Assembly: GCF_965204195.1 (NCBI RefSeq)
Contig: NZ_OZ241975.1
Span: 3,162,001-3,226,000 of the forward strand
Source of the DNA: Poriferisodalis sp965204195
GTDB lineage: Bacteria; Actinomycetota; Acidimicrobiia; Acidimicrobiales; Poriferisodalaceae
Length of the DNA: 64,000 bases
Direction of reading: 5' to 3'
Position numbers and translations under genes: made by a program. A model generated the notes under the pieces. The model worked only from the letters and a program-made list of their open reading frames with translations. It made no database searches and had not been told where the DNA came from. Positions within the stretch are counted from its first letter, which is position 1; each line of letters starts with the position of its first letter. This document shows, piece after piece, positions 35,626 through 44,259 of this stretch.

Positions 35626-38085
35626 CTACTCCATCACCCGCAGCTGGCCCGGGATGAACATCTTCTTCAGCTTGCGGCCGGGGAACAAAGGCGCTAGCGC
35701 GATTGCGGCCAGCGCTACCACGAACGACGCCGCCATCTCCCACCAGCGCACCGACACGATCATGCCGACATCGGGCACAGCCGTCGGCATCTGGAACAAC
35801 GCCATCCACAGCAACAGTGCGTACCCGAACAGACCGCCGAGCACCACGGCAACCACGCCCAGCAGCAGCCCCTCCACCGAGAGGTTCGCGATCACCCGCC
35901 GCACGGGTATGCCGTAGGCGAACATCGTGGCGTGATCGCGGGAGCGCTCGTCCACATTGATGTTGGCGGTGTTGAACGCGATCAGCATCACCAGGAAGAT
36001 GACGAATATTCGCGTGATGACGAACACGCCGCTGGACTGCTCCAGCGAATCCTCCAAGGACTGGAACGTCTCGTTCAACCCCTGCACCAGTGCCACGCCC
36101 GTGCCGCTGCCGAAGAGCGCTCGCTTCACGTCGTTCAGGCTGCTGCCGTCTGCCGGCACGCCGGTCACGATGTTGGCCAGATCGCCGAAGCCCCAGGTGG
36201 ACGCCTGCGAGAGATCCATGTAGGCGTTGAGCCGCAGCGGATGCGGATGGATCGCCGCGACGGGCAGGCTGCGGGTGCTGTAAGTGAACGCCCCATCGAC
36301 GAGCGCCGGATGCGTCACGATGACGTCATCGCCGACCCCCACACCGAAGTCACGAGCGGCCTTGTCGGCGAGCACGATGCCTGGCGATCCCCGCGACAGC
36401 GCTCCCTCCGTCGCAGTCGGCGTCCACACGGTGCTGCCGAAATCGACGAAACGGACCGCGAGATCCAGCCGGATCGGATCGTCGATGCCTTCGTCGATGC
36501 CATCTGACGTAGCGGCGCCGACATTTGCCCCAAGCACCATCGCCGGCTCGCCGAGTTGCACCGTGGGGTCGTTGAGCACGTTCTGGACCTGCGGCCCCTC
36601 GACCGGGTAGAAGGAATCCAGCTGCACCGTGAAGCGGTCAGGCTCACCGCCGAGCAGTTCTTCGTTGCCGTCGTCGAGCGTGGCCGTGAAGGTGCTGCCC
36701 AGCCCCAGCATGGCGAACATGATCGCGAGGCTCATGGTGAAGGTCAGCAGCGTCAGGAACGTCCGGCGAGGGGCCCTCATGAGGTTCCGGAACGGCATCC
36801 GCTCAAGGCTGCGGCCCGGCAACGGGATGCGGCTGATGATGGGCCCCAGACTGCCGCCCCGAGATGCCAGATGACTCGAGCGAATCGCGTCCACCGGCCG
36901 CACCCTGACGGCTCGCAGGACGGGCCAGAGCACGGCAAGCACCGGCACTGCGAATCCGAGCGCCATGGCCTGCGCGTAGATGCCTGCCTGGAAGGGCTGC
37001 TCGAAGATCGGCAGCCACGCCACCTCCTGCACGACGCTCACCGTCTGGAAGGCGATCGCGTAGCCCACGGCGACGCCCAGGATCATGCCGAGAATGCCGA
37101 TCTGCAGGCCGATCAGCAACGGCCGGATGACGATCGACCGGGGACGCTCCCCGATCGCCATGGAGTTGCCGATCTCGCGCCGCTGCGACTCGACCATCCG
37201 CGCCGAGAAGTTCAGCGCGGCGAACGCAGCTCCGGCGAAGAGCAGGAGCGAGATGGCGTTGTAGATGCCCTGGTCGATCTCCGGCGAGCCGGTCAGGCCG
37301 ATGTACGACGGCGTCGCCTCTCGGGTGAGGACATCGAGCAGCACGCCATTCTGCGACGCTGCGGCCTCGATGAGCTGCCCGGTCACCGCCGCGGCATCGG
37401 CGCCGGGCTCGAGGGTCAGCACAAGATCGTTGACAACGCCAGGTCGGCCCGAGATGTCCTGCGCCGCGGCCAGCGGGGTGAACAGCACCGCCAGGTTGGA
37501 CTTGCCGAGCGATCCGTTCCCTTCGATGATCAGGAAGAACTCGGGTGACACGGCCTGGCCGACATAGTCCACACCGATGTCGCCGCCGACAGTCAGCGTG
37601 CCGTCCCTCGGCAGGTCCCAGAAGGTCGCGAATCCCCGGTTGACCAGCACCTGCGGTGTTGCGCTGTTCGAGACCGGCCTCGCTGCGTCATCGATCAGGT
37701 AGACGTCGTTGACGACGGGCTCGCTCCCCGACAGGTCCATGCCGACGATGCGCCCGTGCGCCAGCACTTCATCGCCGTCGACGACGGTCTCGACCTGGGT
37801 GTCGAACAGCAGGCGTTCGTTGTAGCGGTCGATGCCGTCGATCTCGCTGGCAATGCGAGCCAGCGAGCCGGCCGGCACGTCGCCGCCCTCGCCGACCGTC
37901 GCCCGCAGGTCGTACATGCTGGTGGCCTCGAGGCTCTTGTCGATGGAGATGAGCCTCCATTGCGTCACGCTCGAGAGCCCCGCGTAGAGCCCGATGCCGA
38001 TCGCCAGTGTGAAGCCGATGGCGACGATCTGGATCCAGCGTTTCCGCGCGTCCCGCAGGGACCACCGCAGCCGGAACAACCACAT
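35626..38085 (-). CDS. ABC transporter permease of the FtsX/MacB family
   Basis: An 819-residue inner-membrane protein. It has one N-terminal membrane helix (WIQIVAIGFTLAIGIGLYAG), a large extracytoplasmic MacB-PCD-like domain, then three central helices, a second extracellular domain and three C-terminal helices: the duplicated layout of long FtsX-type permeases. With the ATPase upstream it would move lipids, lipoproteins or peptides, or act mechanically in the envelope. It is ten bases after the ATPase gene. Confidence 0.89.
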   Translation of the reverse strand: MWLFRLRWSLRDARKRWIQIVAIGFTLAIGIGLYAGLSSVTQWRLISIDKSLEATSMYDLRATVGEGGDVPAGSLARIASEIDGIDRYNERLLFDTQVETVVDGDEVLAHGRIVGMDLSGSEPVVNDVYLIDDAARPVSNSATPQVLVNRGFATFWDLPRDGTLTVGGDIGVDYVGQAVSPEFFLIIEGNGSLGKSNLAVLFTPLAAAQDISGRPGVVNDLVLTLEPGADAAAVTGQLIEAAASQNGVLLDVLTREATPSYIGLTGSPEIDQGIYNAISLLLFAGAAFAALNFSARMVESQRREIGNSMAIGERPRSIVIRPLLIGLQIGILGMILGVAVGYAIAFQTVSVVQEVAWLPIFEQPFQAGIYAQAMALGFAVPVLAVLWPVLRAVRVRPVDAIRSSHLASRGGSLGPIISRIPLPGRSLERMPFRNLMRAPRRTFLTLLTFTMSLAIMFAMLGLGSTFTATLDDGNEELLGGEPDRFTVQLDSFYPVEGPQVQNVLNDPTVQLGEPAMVLGANVGAATSDGIDEGIDDPIRLDLAVRFVDFGSTVWTPTATEGALSRGSPGIVLADKAARDFGVGVGDDVIVTHPALVDGAFTYSTRSLPVAAIHPHPLRLNAYMDLSQASTWGFGDLANIVTGVPADGSSLNDVKRALFGSGTGVALVQGLNETFQSLEDSLEQSSGVFVITRIFVIFLVMLIAFNTANINVDERSRDHATMFAYGIPVRRVIANLSVEGLLLGVVAVVLGGLFGYALLLWMALFQMPTAVPDVGMIVSVRWWEMAASFVVALAAIALAPLFPGRKLKKMFIPGQLRVME

Positions 38086-38095
38086 GGGGGCGGGC

Positions 38096-38797
38096 CTACC
38101 AGTGCAGTTCGGACAGCGGAGTCTTGCCGCCCTCTGGCGGGCCGTCGCTGATGATGTTCCCGCTGCTCATCTCGACGACCCGGTCGGCCATCCTGGATAT
38201 CTCGCGATTGTGGGTCACCACCAGCACAGCCCTGTCCTGGTTGGCCTGCTCGGCCAGCAGTTCGAGAATCTGAGCACCTGTCTTGAAGTCGAGCTCGCCT
38301 GTCGGCTCGTCGGCCAGCAACACCGGATTGCCGGTGGCAAGCGCCCGGGCGATGGCGACCCGCTGCTGCTCGCCGCCCGACAGCTCGTGGGGGAAGTGGC
38401 CGAGCCGGTGGCCCAGCCCGACCGAATCCAAGATGTCGGCCGGGTCAGCGGAACCGCTGCGGCCCGAGACATCCATGCCGAACTCCACGTTCTCGGTTGC
38501 AGTCAGCCCGGGGAACAGGTTGAAGCTCTGGAAGATGAAGCTGACGGTTTCGCGCCGCAGCGCAAAGAGCTCGCTCGTGCTCGATGACGTGAGGTCACGG
38601 CCCCCAACCGTCACCTTGCCCGACGACGGCGTGTCCAGCGCCCCGATGATGTTGAGCGTCGTGGTCTTGCCGCTGCCCGATGCACCCAGCACCACCACGA
38701 ACTCGCCCGCGTCGACGTGCAGGTCGATGCCGGCCAGCGCTGTCACCAGCACAGGGCCGACTTCGTAGTGCTTGGTGACGCCCTCGAGATCGATCAC
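38096..38797 (-). CDS. ABC transporter ATP-binding protein (LolD/MacB type)
   Basis: A 233-residue ATPase. Walker A GASGSGKTT, Q-loop FIFQSFNLFPGLTATENVEFGM, signature LSGGEQQRVAIARAL, Walker B VLLADEPTGELD and switch His in VVTHNREISRMADR are all present. The wording matches the MacB/LolD/FtsE branch. The GTG start has GGGGAG nine bases upstream. It forms a two-gene exporter operon with the permease that follows. Confidence 0.93.
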   Translation of the reverse strand: MIDLEGVTKHYEVGPVLVTALAGIDLHVDAGEFVVVLGASGSGKTTTLNIIGALDTPSSGKVTVGGRDLTSSSTSELFALRRETVSFIFQSFNLFPGLTATENVEFGMDVSGRSGSADPADILDSVGLGHRLGHFPHELSGGEQQRVAIARALATGNPVLLADEPTGELDFKTGAQILELLAEQANQDRAVLVVTHNREISRMADRVVEMSSGNIISDGPPEGGKTPLSELHW

Positions 38798-38937
38798 GTC
38801 AGAGATCTCCCCAGTCGCTGCCGACCTCGGTAATGGTACGAACTACCGACACTCTCGACCGACATCATGGTCGCTCGGCATTGCTCCAAGACGCTACTGC
38901 TCGCTGGCTTGTCGGCAGGCTGCTCAGCCTCCGAGCC

Positions 38938-40518
38938 TCAGCAGCTCGGCCAGTAGCTGAGCGGTCGCTGCTCGGGCGGCGGCACCGGCCGATTGGCCAG
39001 CATCCGGATGTCGGAGATGAGCACGCTGCGGGTGTCGGCGGGGTCGATCATCTCGTCGATGCGCATGGTGCCGGCTGCCTCGAAGGGATTCGTCGCCTCA
39101 GCCACCTCGGCCACGAGCTTCAGCCGCTCGGCTTCGCGCTCGTCGGGATCGGCGATGCGCGAGAGCTTCGAGCCGAACGCCACGTTCACGCCGACTTCGG
39201 GATCCATGAAGCCGACCTCCGCACCGGGCCAGCAGTAGATGCCATGGCTCGGCATCCGGGAGCCGTTCATGGCCTGCCAGGCCATGCCGAATGCCTTGCG
39301 CAGGCACACCGTGAGCGTGGGCGCGGACGCGTTCTGCAGTGCATGCATCATGCGAATGCCCCAGTGGAGCATCAGGTCGTGCTCGACGCGCTTGCCCACC
39401 ATGAAGCCCGGCACGTCCACCAGGAAGATCATGGGGATGTTGTACGAGTCGCACACGGTGGCGAGGCGGATGACCTTGTGGCAGGCCTGCGGGTCGAGGG
39501 TTCCCGCCTGGAACATCGGGTTGTTCGCGATGACGCCCACCGCATACCCGTCCAGCCGGGCGAGCGCGCACACCACGTTGCGGGCGTAATTCGGCTGCAT
39601 CTCGAAAACGGAGCCGGGGTCGCAGATGCGGGCGACGACGCGTCGCATGTCGTAGCCGCGGGTGCGCCGGGCCGGAACCATGCGGGCCAGCTCGGGATCG
39701 GGCCCGTCGCCGCCGCGTGGCTCGGCCCGTGGCGCTGGCTGCCAGGCATTCGAGGGCATGTACGACAGCCACCGCCGGATGGCCTCGTACCCCTCCTCGT
39801 CGGTGTCGACGCCGAGATCGATCTGCCCGGTGATGCGAGCGTGCACGTCCACGCCGCCCACGTCCTCGAATGAGATGACCTCACCGGTCGCGATCTCGAA
39901 CACTTTCGGCGAGGTGACCGCCAGGCACGAGCCGCGTACCATGACGACGTAGTCGCTCATGGCCGACACGAACGACGAGCCGCCGAACGACTGGCCGCAG
40001 ATCATGGTGGCCATCGGGATCCGGTGACGTCGCTGGGACATCTCGAACATGGCGCCGGGTTCGGAGATGCCCTCCGAACCCATGAGATCGGGAATGCGGC
40101 CGCCGCCGGTCTCGCCGAAGTGCACGACCGGAATGCCCATGGTGAGCGCCCGGTCGTAGAGACGGGTTTCCTTGCGGGTGCCCACGATGGAGCTCGAGCC
40201 GCGCAGCACCGTGATGTCGTCGCCGAACACTGCCACCGGTCGGCCGTCCACATTGCCGTGCCCGCCGATCTTGCCGTCACCAGGTGTGATGTCACGCATC
40301 TCAGGGCGGAGCGACCGGCTGAACGTGCCGATCTCACGGAACGAGCCGTCGTCGAGGAAGGCATCAATGTGCTGGCGGATAGTCCGGTCGCCTTCGGCTT
40401 CCATGGCGCGGACCTTCGACGCGCCGCCCATGTCGCGGCGGATCACGTCAGCTCGGGCTTGCATCTCGGCAACCCGTTGCTCGTGGCTGATCGCGTCGCC
40501 GTCTCCGTATTCAGCCAT
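38938..40518 (-). CDS. Acyl-CoA carboxylase beta subunit (carboxyltransferase)
   Basis: A 526-residue biotin-dependent carboxyltransferase. It has the N-terminal and C-terminal crotonase-like halves (VVHFGETGGGRIPDLMGSEG for the acyl-CoA site; LVDVPGFMVGKRVEHDLML and the later AEVGFMDPEVGVNVAFG for the carboxybiotin site). Family members carboxylate propionyl-, acetyl- or methylcrotonyl-CoA, or a branched acyl-CoA such as geranyl-CoA. No alpha/biotin subunit is adjacent, so it probably shares one encoded elsewhere. The ATG is preceded by AGGAGG. Same strand and close to the LLM gene upstream (29 bases). Confidence 0.9.
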   Translation of the reverse strand: MAEYGDGDAISHEQRVAEMQARADVIRRDMGGASKVRAMEAEGDRTIRQHIDAFLDDGSFREIGTFSRSLRPEMRDITPGDGKIGGHGNVDGRPVAVFGDDITVLRGSSSIVGTRKETRLYDRALTMGIPVVHFGETGGGRIPDLMGSEGISEPGAMFEMSQRRHRIPMATMICGQSFGGSSFVSAMSDYVVMVRGSCLAVTSPKVFEIATGEVISFEDVGGVDVHARITGQIDLGVDTDEEGYEAIRRWLSYMPSNAWQPAPRAEPRGGDGPDPELARMVPARRTRGYDMRRVVARICDPGSVFEMQPNYARNVVCALARLDGYAVGVIANNPMFQAGTLDPQACHKVIRLATVCDSYNIPMIFLVDVPGFMVGKRVEHDLMLHWGIRMMHALQNASAPTLTVCLRKAFGMAWQAMNGSRMPSHGIYCWPGAEVGFMDPEVGVNVAFGSKLSRIADPDEREAERLKLVAEVAEATNPFEAAGTMRIDEMIDPADTRSVLISDIRMLANRPVPPPEQRPLSYWPSC

Positions 40519-40547
40519 TGCTTGCCTCCTGCACTGTCATGCCTCGC

Positions 40548-41399
40548 TTATGCATCCGCATAGTCAGCGAGGATCTGCCCGTAGGTCTCGCCGAGCTGGG
40601 GCGGCCTGCGCCCCGGCACCATCACTTGGCTCACGCCGAGCTCGACCAGCTGATCGAGATGGGCCCGGTCGGTCCCGCCGGTAGTCCACATCTCGATGTC
40701 ATTTGGGTCGCGTCCCGCGGCCTCGGCATAGCGGCGCGTCGATTCGAAGAGCCCCGCCAGCACCTCAGCAGGCCGTTCGGCCGGGAAGAACACGTCGCCC
40801 AGCTCGCCGGCGCGCCGGGCGGCGCGGTCGCTGTGGCCGCCTACCAGGATCGGCACCGGCTGCTGGATGGGCTTGGGCTGCGAGTAGACCGGGTCGAAGT
40901 CCACGAACTCGCCGTGGAACTCGGCTTCCTCTTCGGTCCACAGCACGCGCAACGCCGATATGTACTCGTCGGTGCGGGCACCCCGGCGATCGAAAGGCAC
41001 GCCGAGTGCGTCGAACTCTTCGCGCAGCCATCCCACGCCGATGCCAAAGTCGAAACGACCGCCGCACAGGCGGTCGAGCGAAGCAATCTCCTTCGCCAGG
41101 ATCAGGGGGTTGCGCTGGGGCAGGATGAGAATGCCGGTGGCCAGCCGGATGCGGGTGGTCACTGCGGCGGCGTACGCCAGCCAGATGAGCGGGTCTGAGT
41201 GGTCGAGCTGGCTTGCGCCCTTGAACAGGCGCCCGCCCTCGTCGTAGGGATAGGTGGAGCTGTACGACTTCGGCACCACCACATGCTCGATCGCCCACAG
41301 CGAATCGAAGCCGACTTCCTCAGCGGTCTGGGCGGTCTCCTGCGCCGCAGCGCCATCGACGTTGCCCATCAAGTTCGCGGAGATCAGGCCGAATCTCAT
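40548..41399 (-). CDS. LLM class F420-dependent oxidoreductase (TIGR03619-like)
   Basis: A 283-residue luciferase-like enzyme with MRFGLISANLMGNVDG, VGFDSLWAIEHVVVP, IRLATGILILPQRNPLILAKEIASLD, GGRFDFGIGVGWLREEFDALGVPFD and PVPILVGGHSD. It is the shorter TIGR03619 class and is close in pattern to the protein at 2234-3151. It is 29 bases before the carboxylase gene, so the two are likely co-transcribed. Confidence 0.88.
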   Translation of the reverse strand: MRFGLISANLMGNVDGAAAQETAQTAEEVGFDSLWAIEHVVVPKSYSSTYPYDEGGRLFKGASQLDHSDPLIWLAYAAAVTTRIRLATGILILPQRNPLILAKEIASLDRLCGGRFDFGIGVGWLREEFDALGVPFDRRGARTDEYISALRVLWTEEEAEFHGEFVDFDPVYSQPKPIQQPVPILVGGHSDRAARRAGELGDVFFPAERPAEVLAGLFESTRRYAEAAGRDPNDIEMWTTGGTDRAHLDQLVELGVSQVMVPGRRPPQLGETYGQILADYADA

Positions 41400-41413
41400 C
41401 TGGAAGCCCCCGT

Positions 41414-41438
41414 CCGCCGCGCTCGGGCGGCGCGGCGG
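41414..41438. promoter_or_regulatory. Nine-bp inverted repeat in divergent region
   Basis: CCGCCGCGC (41414-41422) pairs with GCGCGGCGG (41430-41438) around a seven-base loop. It lies 15 bases upstream of the LLM start and between it and hicA, so it could form a 5' leader hairpin of the LLM/carboxylase transcript or an operator. Confidence 0.33.
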
Positions 41439-41523
41439 CGAACATCATGGCCGATCAGCGCCCTGCGCCGCTGACCAGAAAATCAATTGACGCAGCGAGA
41501 CCCCCGCGCTGGTGTTGCCACCC

Positions 41524-41730
41524 GTGACCGACCAGGAATTCCTGCGCAGACTCCGCCGCTACGCTCGCAGGCGTGGGCTGCAGGTCGAGTATCTGCCCGA
41601 TCGTGGCAAGGGCAGCCATGCCATGATCCGGCTCGGCGTGCGAACGACAAGCGTGCCGCGCGGGGAACTCGGCCCTGGACTGTTGCGCACGATGTTGCGG
41701 GACCTCGACATCGACAAGAAGGAGTTCTGA
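41524..41730 (+). CDS. hicA: HicA-type toxin
   Basis: A 68-residue double-stranded RNA-binding mRNA interferase. It has the short helix (FLRRLRRYARRRGLQ), the catalytic His in GKGSHAMIRLG and the strand TTSVPRGELGPG as in HicA. GTG 41524 is taken as start because the upstream codons are not typical; GTG 41512 is possible. It is followed four bases later by hicB. Confidence 0.8.
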   Translation: MTDQEFLRRLRRYARRRGLQVEYLPDRGKGSHAMIRLGVRTTSVPRGELGPGLLRTMLRDLDIDKKEF

Positions 41731-41734
41731 AGCG

Positions 41735-42223
41735 ATGCGTTTCGTGTACCCGTGCACTATCGAGCGCGATGAGGAGGAGGCCGCTGCTACGGGACGAACT
41801 TGCTACCTCGCGGTCTTTCCCGATGTACATGCAGGGCACACAGGCGGTTGGTCGGTGGAGGAGGTGAACGGGCACCTGCGGGACTGCCTCGAGACGGCGC
41901 TGAGCTTCTGCATCGACGACGGCGAGCGCTTCCCGGCCCCGAGTGATCCCGAGCCCGGACAGGTGCTGGTCTCAGTGTCGCCCGCGGTGGCTTCGCAGTT
42001 CGCGCTCCACGAGGCCATGCTGGCTCAAGACGTCACCGCCGCCGAGTTGGCGGGCCGCATCGGCATGCGCCCTTCGCACGCCAAACGGCTCACCGACATC
42101 TACCGGCCCGCCAAGCCCGAGCAGGTCGAACGGGCCCTCGCCGCCCTCGGCCTGCAGATGATCAGCGAAGCCGCCCCGCTGGAGCAGTGGGCGCCAAGCG
42201 AGGAACCCGCGACCGTCGCCTAA
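41735..42223 (+). CDS. hicB: HicB-type antitoxin
   Basis: A 162-residue antitoxin. The N-terminal HicB domain has CYLAVFPDVHAGHTGGWSVEEV then CLETALSFCID; the C-terminus is a helix-turn-helix (LAGRIGMRPSHAKRLTDIYRPA) expected to bind the operon promoter. Ten residues of acidic spacer join them. ATG 41735 has GGAG upstream. Together with hicA it forms a complete module. Confidence 0.85.
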   Translation: MRFVYPCTIERDEEEAAATGRTCYLAVFPDVHAGHTGGWSVEEVNGHLRDCLETALSFCIDDGERFPAPSDPEPGQVLVSVSPAVASQFALHEAMLAQDVTAAELAGRIGMRPSHAKRLTDIYRPAKPEQVERALAALGLQMISEAAPLEQWAPSEEPATVA

Positions 42224-42236
42224 CGTGCGGTCCCCG

Positions 42237-42980
42237 CTACTCGTCGGGATTGTGGAATCGCGCCGCCTTGGCGAGTTCGCGCACCTCGGCGCGCTCATCG
42301 GGCGTCAGGCACTCGAAGTCGGGCGCATGCAGCTTGTCGGTGAGCGACTCGATCTCCTCGCGGGCATCGCCGAGATCGCTGACGTCGGGATAGGGCTTGG
42401 GCCACCCGAAGAACTCGGCATTCCATTCGCCGGCAGGACCCGACAGGATCGCCTCCAGCGGCCCCATGCCCAGCGCTTGCACGGCCACCGCATGGCGTCC
42501 GAAGCGCAGCTCGCGCATGATCTGTGCCATGAAGAACGCGTGAGCCGGGCCGGGTTCCCCAGGTCGGGGCATGTCTCGCCAGCCGACAAAGGTCGGTGCG
42601 CCTTGGGGGACCGCAGCGTCGACGACCCGCTCGAGCAGCTCCCCCAAACGCTCCGCGCCCTCCATCCCGGCGAGCCGCTTCTCGCCGTACTCAGTGCAGA
42701 TGTCGGCCCAGATCAGCGCCCCTTGCGACGGGTTCATCACGGCGCGGCCCGCTTCGACGGCCGAGCGCATCGTGTCGGGATTCCAGAAGAACGCCGCCCC
42801 GATCACGTTGTCGACCGGGCACTCGCCGAGCACGCCCAGCCGGCCGGTTGCATACGCCCCGAGCCCCTCGGCCATGCCGCGTTGCGCCGCCTTCTCCAGC
42901 GTGGCCGGATCCATCAGCCAGTCCATCGCCAGCATTCCCACTGAACCGCGCATGCTGCGCGCTACCGCCGTTGTCTCCAT
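42237..42980 (-). CDS. SCO6745 / SalK-like conserved protein
   Basis: A 247-residue protein. GLGAYATGRLGVLGECPVDNVIGAAFFWNPD and MRELRFGRHAVAVQALGMGPLEAIL match the pattern I recall for SCO6745-type actinobacterial proteins, which include SalK-like biosynthetic proteins; their activity is unknown. The ATG has AGGAG upstream. It is divergent from the LLM gene at 43122 and ends 14 bases from hicB (convergent). Confidence 0.72.
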   Translation of the reverse strand: METTAVARSMRGSVGMLAMDWLMDPATLEKAAQRGMAEGLGAYATGRLGVLGECPVDNVIGAAFFWNPDTMRSAVEAGRAVMNPSQGALIWADICTEYGEKRLAGMEGAERLGELLERVVDAAVPQGAPTFVGWRDMPRPGEPGPAHAFFMAQIMRELRFGRHAVAVQALGMGPLEAILSGPAGEWNAEFFGWPKPYPDVSDLGDAREEIESLTDKLHAPDFECLTPDERAEVRELAKAARFHNPDE

Positions 42981-43027
42981 GACCGTCTTCTCCTGCTTCG
43001 ATTCGGACCGACGCTAACCGTCGGACC

Positions 43028-43062
43028 CTCGACCGTGCATGGCCCGGCCACGGCAGGTCGAG
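43028..43062. promoter_or_regulatory. Nested hairpin in a divergent promoter region
   Basis: CTCGACC (43028-43034) pairs with GGTCGAG (43056-43062), and inside it TGGCC (43040-43044) pairs with GGCCA (43046-43050). It lies between the start codons of the SCO6745-like gene (minus) and the LLM gene (plus), so it could be an operator or leader structure. No regulator is adjacent. Confidence 0.33.
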
Positions 43063-43121
43063 AATCTGCCTAACATTAGATTTTGGTCGCGGCACAAGCG
43101 GCCGGACACAGGGGGCACGTC

Positions 43122-44234
43122 ATGCACGTCGGTTACTCGGCTGTTTTTCAGAATCCGGAGAATGCTCTGTCGGACCGTGAGGTCTGGGAGCAGGAGATCC
43201 GCATGGTCGAGGAAGCCGAGGACCTCGGCTTCGACTCGATCTGGACCGTGGAGCACCACTTCACCGACTACACCATGTGCCCCGATCCAGTGCAGTTCCT
43301 GACCTGGGTGGCCGGTCGCACGAACCTGCAACTCGGCACCGCCGTCATCGTGCTTCCGTGGCACGATCCGATGCGAGTTGCCGAGCAGGTGACCATGCTC
43401 GACAACCTCTCTGATGGCCGCCTCATCCTTGGCATCGGCCGCGGCCTCGCACGGATCGAGTACGAAGGCTTCCGGGTGGACATGAACTCCAGCCGGGAGC
43501 GGTTCTTGGAGTACGCCAAGATGCTCATCGAAGGACTCGAGCAGGGTTACGTGGAGCACGACGGCGAGTTCGTGCAGCAACCCCGGAGAGACATCCGCCC
43601 CACCCCGGAGCGTTCGTTCAAAGGCCGCACCTATGCGGCTGCCGTGTCGCCTGAGGGCATGCCGCTCATGGCACAGCTCGGTATCGGCCTGCTGGTGATC
43701 CCGCAGAAGCCGTGGGAGATCGTCGAGTCAGACTTCGCCGCATACCACGGCGAGTGGGCCAAGCATCACACCGCGCCGCCGCCCCCGCCGCTGTCAGGCG
43801 GGTTCTGCTGGGTGGACACCAACGCCGACCGGGCCGAAGAGAAGGCGATGGAGCACATCGGCAACTACTACGGCACCGTGATGAAGCACTACGAGTTCGG
43901 GCCCAAGCGGCCGCACGAGGGCGTCAAGGGCTACGAGTTCTACGAGGGCATCTCCAAGTACATCGACCGCCACGGCGCCCGCGGCGCTGCGGAGGACTTC
44001 ACCCGCCTCATGCCCTACGGCACGCCCGACCAGGTGCTCGAGAAGCTGCAGGTCATCAAGGACAAGATCGACATGGCGGCGTTCTTCCCGAACCTTGCCT
44101 ACGCCGGCATGACGTGGACCGAGGCCCGCCGCAACCGCGACCTGTTCGCCACTGAGGTGCTGCCTGTGCTCAAGGAGTGGGACGCCCCGCCCGTGGGCCT
44201 CGCCGCCACCGAATCAGTAGCCACAGCCGCCTAG
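43122..44234 (+). CDS. LLM class flavin-dependent oxidoreductase
   Basis: A 370-residue luciferase-like protein with LGFDSIWTVEHHFTDY, LQLGTAVIVLPWHDPMRVAEQVTMLDNLSDGRLILGIGRG in pieces and RLMPYGTPDQVLEKLQ. The SxxWxxEHH type pattern resembles bacterial alkanal monooxygenase alpha-like enzymes that use FMN. ATG 43122 opens with MHVGYSAVFQNP. It converges on the CoA-transferase operon, 25 bases apart. Confidence 0.85.
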   Translation: MHVGYSAVFQNPENALSDREVWEQEIRMVEEAEDLGFDSIWTVEHHFTDYTMCPDPVQFLTWVAGRTNLQLGTAVIVLPWHDPMRVAEQVTMLDNLSDGRLILGIGRGLARIEYEGFRVDMNSSRERFLEYAKMLIEGLEQGYVEHDGEFVQQPRRDIRPTPERSFKGRTYAAAVSPEGMPLMAQLGIGLLVIPQKPWEIVESDFAAYHGEWAKHHTAPPPPPLSGGFCWVDTNADRAEEKAMEHIGNYYGTVMKHYEFGPKRPHEGVKGYEFYEGISKYIDRHGARGAAEDFTRLMPYGTPDQVLEKLQVIKDKIDMAAFFPNLAYAGMTWTEARRNRDLFATEVLPVLKEWDAPPVGLAATESVATAA

Positions 44235-44259
44235 CCGCCTGCCGACTGTGCAGCGGCGG

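Noticed and set aside
36556..37548. 330-codon frame antisense to the FtsX-type permease
   Set aside because: Arg/Asp/His-rich shadow frame; the opposite strand encodes a clear permease.
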